Part shown: piece after piece, positions 60,811 to 64,000 of the stretch
How the letters are laid out: each line of letters starts with the position of its first letter
Numbering within the stretch: position 1 is the stretch's first letter
Assembly: GCF_036227565.1 (NCBI RefSeq)
Contig: NZ_CP109461.1
Span: forward strand, 1 to 64,000
Length of the DNA stretch: 64,000 nucleotides
Direction of reading: 5' to 3'
Origin: Streptomyces sp. NBC_01454
GTDB lineage: Bacteria > Actinomycetota > Actinomycetes > Streptomycetales > Streptomycetaceae
Notes under the pieces: generated by a model
Databases searched by the model: none
Told to the model about the DNA's origin: nothing
What the model saw: the letters and a program-made list of their open reading frames with translations, nothing else
Program-made: the position numbers and the translations under genes

Positions 60811-60925
60811 CTGCTGGCCCCTCGTTGCCTACGATGCGGCCCGTAGCTCACGATCCTCAATGACGTTCTCGAACTCGTCGGCATCCTCGACCATCCCGTA
60901 GGTCTCCGGTGGGATCTCGTCCTCG

Positions 60926-61734
60926 TGAGCCGAAGCACGGTAGGTGTCACCTGCGGCGTCGGCTGACCTGCGGCTTCGACCGGGCGAAGCACGATGTTTG
61001 TCACCGGGACGGCACGCTGTCTGTCACCAGCAGTGCGCAAAGCAGAATCGGTGTCATCGGGCTCCGGCGCTCCGCCAATCGTCTGAGCTGCCCGGCAGCC
61101 CCGACGACGAGAAGCTGTGTCAGAACCCGTGCGCCGGGCTCTGACGGAAGTCGCTCCAACCGGTCACAGACCGGCGACGTCCCCGGCCCTCTTCAGCACG
61201 GAGTCGAGCGTGTCCACCACGGCGTCGTGTCGCCTCGCGCGCGCCGCCCGGTCCGCCGGCACCAGCCGCGCGGCGGCCTGCACGGCACAGGCGTCTGGGT
61301 CGCCGAAGGCAGTCCGCGGGTGCTCTGCCGTATCCGCGCAGTGCGTCGTGACATCCTTGACCGCCTGGAGCACGACTGCCCGGTCCACGCCCGGCTGCAT
61401 GGCCAGCCGTACCTGGAAACGCGCCATCCACTTTTCGCGGTCCTTCTCCCTCGCCGCGTCCGTCCTCTGGTCCTTCTTCGCCATGTGCTCTCCCGGGTGA
61501 TCGGCAGCCGTCCGTCATGGCGTTGGACGCCAAGGGCATCGAAGCGGGTTGCGGAAGCGAGAATCTGATGAGTTTCAGGCGACTGCCGGGAGCTGCACGA
61601 GCTCCACCGGCCGGTCCACTGTCACAAGACGTCAAGGATCACGGGTTCTGGCACAGCTTCCAGCCCCGCGCGCCCCGTCCGGAAGTCCTGGTGACAACAG
61701 CCTGCCTTGGTGACAGCTCTCGTGCTTCGGCTCA
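60926..61734 (-). mobile_element. 809-bp non-autonomous Tn7/Mu-like element
   Basis: Ends TGAGCCGAAGCACG and its inverse form terminal inverted repeats with TG...CA tips. The 5-bp direct repeat CCTCG flanks it (60921-60925 and 61735-61739). Both ends carry repeated units of GGTGACA followed about 5-6 bases later by CGTGCTTCG or a variant (near 60935, 60985, 61015; 61690, 61710), the layout of multiple transposase-binding sites. No transposase is inside; one small reverse-strand gene is. Related in design, but not in sequence beyond the GTGACA core, to the 1-5420 element. Confidence 0.85.
61164..61484 (-). CDS. Cargo gene of the 809-bp element, hypothetical
   Basis: 106 residues beginning MAKKDQRTDAAREKDREKWM, strongly charged and helical, with a middle part DRAVVLQAVKDVTTHCADTA and an Arg-rich end. 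GGGAGAGCACATGGCG gives a ribosome-binding site. It is the only gene of the element. It has no transposase motif; it might be cargo or a small DNA-binding helper used with a transposase supplied in trans. Confidence 0.6.
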   Translation of the reverse strand: MAKKDQRTDAAREKDREKWMARFQVRLAMQPGVDRAVVLQAVKDVTTHCADTAEHPRTAFGDPDACAVQAAARLVPADRAARARRHDAVVDTLDSVLKRAGDVAGL

Positions 61735-62020
61735 CCTCGCCGCCGAGCCGGCGGTTGAAGCTGCTCGATGCGGAGAACTTCAGCACCACGTAGTCGTCGA
61801 CGTTGCTCTTGCCGAAGCGCACCTTGTGGCCCTTGTGGTCCTGTCGGTAGAAGCGGCCGAAGCTCGTGAGCACAACCGCCTCTCCGCAGCTGACCGCGCC
61901 CGTGAGTTCACCGAGCAGCGACTCGTACACCTTGTTCACCACTCGGACCGACAACTCGCTGCGAGTCGCGACCCGCGAGATGAACTCGCGCTTACTGACA
62001 CGCGGATTCGTCGTCTCCAT

Positions 62021-62153
62021 GCCTACACCCTGTCCTATCGTCCTTCAAGCCGCGGTTTCGCTTAGAAACCAGTCTATCGAAGATAGTCATGAGTCGAGAA
62101 GGGGCGCCGGGCTTATTGAGTGCCGTTCGCTACGCTTGTCGTGGCCCATTCGG
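62021..62153. other. Short intergenic region
   Basis: About 130 bases between reverse-strand genes; AT-richer than its surroundings (near 62050-62100), so it may hold the promoter of the HU-like gene. No clear -35/-10 pair was assigned. Confidence 0.35.
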
Positions 62154-62519
62154 CTAGAGCTCCAGGTCCGGCTCGATCTCCTCCCGGTCGTCCTTGGGCT
62201 CGTAGTCGACCGACTCGATGATGTTCCGCGTGTTCGGATCGCGGCGCTGGTTCACGACCTTGTCGTGGGACTCCTCGAGCCGCTGCTGCGCCGCCACGCG
62301 GTGGGCCGCATCGAGCTTCGCACCGATGTTGCGCTCCCCGAACTCCATCATCGAGCCCAGCAACGACTTCGCGCCCTGCTTGATCGCGCTGACGCTCGGC
62401 TCGTTCTGCGCCCGCTGCTGCTCCCATCGGCTCCGGTCCTCCGGCGTGACGTAGCCGAACATCCGCGCGAAACGCGATCCGAACCTGACTTGTTGTCCCT
62501 CATCCTGTTCCTGGCTCAT
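62154..62519 (-). CDS. Hypothetical protein
   Basis: 121 residues from an ATG with AGGAAGGGTC upstream. Charged and helical (VTPEDRSRWEQQRAQNEPSV, AIKQGAKSLLGSMMEFGERN, AAQQRLEESHDKVV) with an acidic C-terminus (REEIEPDLEL). Lies 41 bases downstream of the large 62561 gene and probably shares its transcript. No family recognised. Confidence 0.65.
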   Translation of the reverse strand: MSQEQDEGQQVRFGSRFARMFGYVTPEDRSRWEQQRAQNEPSVSAIKQGAKSLLGSMMEFGERNIGAKLDAAHRVAAQQRLEESHDKVVNQRRDPNTRNIIESVDYEPKDDREEIEPDLEL

Positions 62520-62560
62520 GACCCTTCCTCCCGCTCCTTGTTCGTGTTCTCGGATCGCCC

Positions 62561-64000
62561 TCAGGCGGGCTGGTAGTCCTCGGAATCGGCCTCAGTGTTC
62601 GGGCTCTCGTTCTGCGGGCCAGCCTTTCGCTCGGACGACGGGCCCGTATGGCGTGACCGCGGCTTGAGCCGCTGCTCCTCGAAGAAGGCACCCGGGTCGT
62701 CGACCGCCGTCTGCAGCGTCTGCTGCCAGTTCTCCCCGAGGCTCCGCTTCAGCTCGGCCTCAAGATCCGGGTACTTCTCGTTCACTGCCTCCATCGCGTC
62801 GACGTAGGCGTTGGAGTAGACCCGCTGCTGCTCCTCGGGCGAAAGACCGTCGATGTCCATGCTCGCGATCATCACCTCGGACTGGTCCAGGCGATGCTGG
62901 AGTATGTCGGGCAGCCCGTTGGTGTCCAAGCCCTGCTTCTGCGCCGCGAAGCCGACCAGGTAGCCGAGCATGTTGCCCCCGTAGCCCTCTTGGTCGCCGC
63001 GGCCCAGCGCGTCGAGCATCGAGGTCTTCATCGTCTCGGCGAGTTGGACCTGGTGGGCGTCCGCGTCCATGGGCCGGCGCAGCGTGAACATCCCGTCCTC
63101 AGGCAGACGCTGGCCCAACTGATCGTCGAACTCCCCGCTCCAAACCGTGCGGACCCGGTCCGAGCCCGCGATCCGCTCCTCGTGCGCAGGGGCCTTGACG
63201 ATCCGGCCGTGAGCCACGCCGTTGAACATCATGCGCAGCTCGGGCTCGTACTCCATCCGCTCGCCGATGATCATCCGCGCGCGCTGGACGACCTCCTGGC
63301 GCTCCAAGCCGTCTTCACTCATCTGCTCGTGCAGCCGCTTGCGCATCGCCCGGTAGCTGTCGCGGATCAAGCCGGCATCCGCGCCCGGCTCACGCATCTT
63401 CCAGAAGGCGTTCTCCATCAGCGCGACCTCGGTCATGGCCGCCGAATCCGGAGTGAACATCTCCCGGTAGCCGCGCTCACGGTGCTGCATGGCGTCGAAG
63501 CGCTTGCGCCACTTCTTCGTCAGGTGATCACGCGGATCGGTGCTGCCGATGAGGCGCTCGCGCCGGGCGTCGCTCGGCACATCCTTGAAGATCCTCTGCC
63601 GGTGCGCGATGCCGCTCTCGGCAGAGGCGACCATGCCGCGGGTCCTGGTGTCGATACGCTCCTGGATCTTGTCCTTGAAGGGCTGGAGGTAACTGTCCAT
63701 CTCCTTCTTGAAGTCCGGGGCAAGCATCCGCATCGCCATCACCATGCCGACCGCCTGGACGACCGAGTTGGCATTCACCCCTCGCGAGAGCGGCTTGAGA
63801 CACGATTGCATCATCATCTGCATGTAGACGTGGTGCATGACGCCGAGCTCCTGCGTTCGCTCCTCGTCGTTGAAGCCGGGCACCAGCAGCTTCGAGTCCC
63901 GCAGCGAAGCCATGTACTTCTCGCCGGCCAGCCGCGTCTCCGCCCGGAGCTTGAGCAGCTGCTCGCGCTGGTCCAGGCCCTCGGCCTCGTCCTCGGCCCG
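62561..64000 (-). CDS. Large hypothetical protein, 5-prime end outside window
   Basis: The frame is open to the window edge: codons upstream of an internal ATG (63913) keep coding character (EDEAEGLDQREQLLKLRAET), so the true start lies beyond 64000. At least 479 residues, helical and charged, with Met-rich stretches (HHVYMQMMMQSCLKPLSRGV, VVQAVGMVMAMRMLAPDFKK), GERMEYEPELRMMFNGVAHG, and a polar C-terminal tail (SSERKAGPQNESPNTEADSE). No catalytic motif or membrane segment seen. Possibly a structural or scaffold-like protein of the replicon; that is a guess from composition only. Confidence 0.7.
   Translation of the reverse strand, partial: RAEDEAEGLDQREQLLKLRAETRLAGEKYMASLRDSKLLVPGFNDEERTQELGVMHHVYMQMMMQSCLKPLSRGVNANSVVQAVGMVMAMRMLAPDFKKEMDSYLQPFKDKIQERIDTRTRGMVASAESGIAHRQRIFKDVPSDARRERLIGSTDPRDHLTKKWRKRFDAMQHRERGYREMFTPDSAAMTEVALMENAFWKMREPGADAGLIRDSYRAMRKRLHEQMSEDGLERQEVVQRARMIIGERMEYEPELRMMFNGVAHGRIVKAPAHEERIAGSDRVRTVWSGEFDDQLGQRLPEDGMFTLRRPMDADAHQVQLAETMKTSMLDALGRGDQEGYGGNMLGYLVGFAAQKQGLDTNGLPDILQHRLDQSEVMIASMDIDGLSPEEQQRVYSNAYVDAMEAVNEKYPDLEAELKRSLGENWQQTLQTAVDDPGAFFEEQRLKPRSRHTGPSSERKAGPQNESPNTEADSEDYQPA

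Larger units (their letters stand above)
60831..62020 (-). pseudogene. HU/IHF-like gene split by an 809-bp transposon
   Basis: Reverse-strand ATG at 62020. The N-terminal part (SKREFISRVATRSELSVRVV, then VLTSFGRFYRQDHKGHKVRF) is an HU-like DNA-binding fold and runs to 61735. The element 60926-61734 interrupts it after RRLGGE. Removing the element and one 5-bp duplicate restores the frame into DEIPPETYGMVEDADEFENV and a stop at 60831. The intact protein would be about 125 residues, with an acidic C-terminus, unlike the Lys-rich HU at 21541. A chimeric 132-residue product ending inside the element could still be made. Confidence 0.82.

Noticed and set aside
1..64000. Phage virion genes (terminase, portal, capsid, tail) that would make this a phage genome
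   Set aside because: None of the reading frames shows such motifs; phage ancestry is only hinted at by the polymerase, primase and RNA-ligase fragment.

Overview
The window is GC-rich, strand-biased actinobacterial DNA. Third codon positions are mostly G or C, GTG starts are common, ATGA/GTGA/TGATG stop-start overlaps are frequent, and many small proteins look like those of Streptomyces accessory DNA. No ribosomal, metabolic-core or phage virion genes are visible. It does hold a private DNA replication and remodelling set, an iteron-like repeat array, a toxin-antitoxin pair and many mobile elements. The best reading is part of a large Streptomyces-type extrachromosomal replicon (giant plasmid or plasmid-like element). 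Its taxonomy and topology cannot be decided from the window.

Layout. 1-5420: a complete Tn7-like transposon (TnsA, TnsB, TnsC/TniB, TniQ) with perfect 29-bp terminal inverted repeats; the window opens on its first base. 5421-6379: non-coding, with an array of GTACCACGT/ACGTGGTAC palindromes, a candidate origin or partition/operator site. 6380-15405: replication block (D5-like primase-helicase, B-family DNA polymerase, VRR-NUC nuclease, SNF2-like helicase). 15406-27000: small accessory genes, a MazG-like enzyme, an HU protein, a rarA gene broken into three pieces, an IS630 and an IS3 element, each cleanly splitting a gene. 27000-33005: chromosome-like accessory genes (PucR-like regulator pseudogene, XRE/NB-ARC/TPR regulator, nucleoside hydrolase, orphan IstB with a mutated P-loop).

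33291-47788: second core block. It holds a LysM membrane protein, a putative DNA-metabolism protein with a low-complexity tail, an archaeo-eukaryotic primase-polymerase, a MoxR ATPase plus VWA pair, a ClpA/B-like double AAA+ ATPase and a UvrD-type helicase. Several of these genes are separated by strong hairpins. 48111-58920: second IS3 copy truncating an RNA-ligase-like gene, many small zinc-ribbon and hypothetical genes, a DUF262-like gene with a 25-bp tandem duplication, and two IS110 elements. 59124-64000: a Phd/RelE-type toxin-antitoxin pair, two small membrane proteins, an HU-like gene split by an 809-bp transposase-less element with a 5-bp target duplication, and a large reverse-strand gene running off the window.

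The intact large genes form a coherent system: two primases of different folds, a private polymerase, three helicase types, nucleases and nucleoid proteins, plus an AAA+/VWA remodelling set of unknown target. In contrast, many small genes carry single-base frameshifts, several at homopolymers. These could be real decay or residual assembly errors, and the sequence alone cannot decide.
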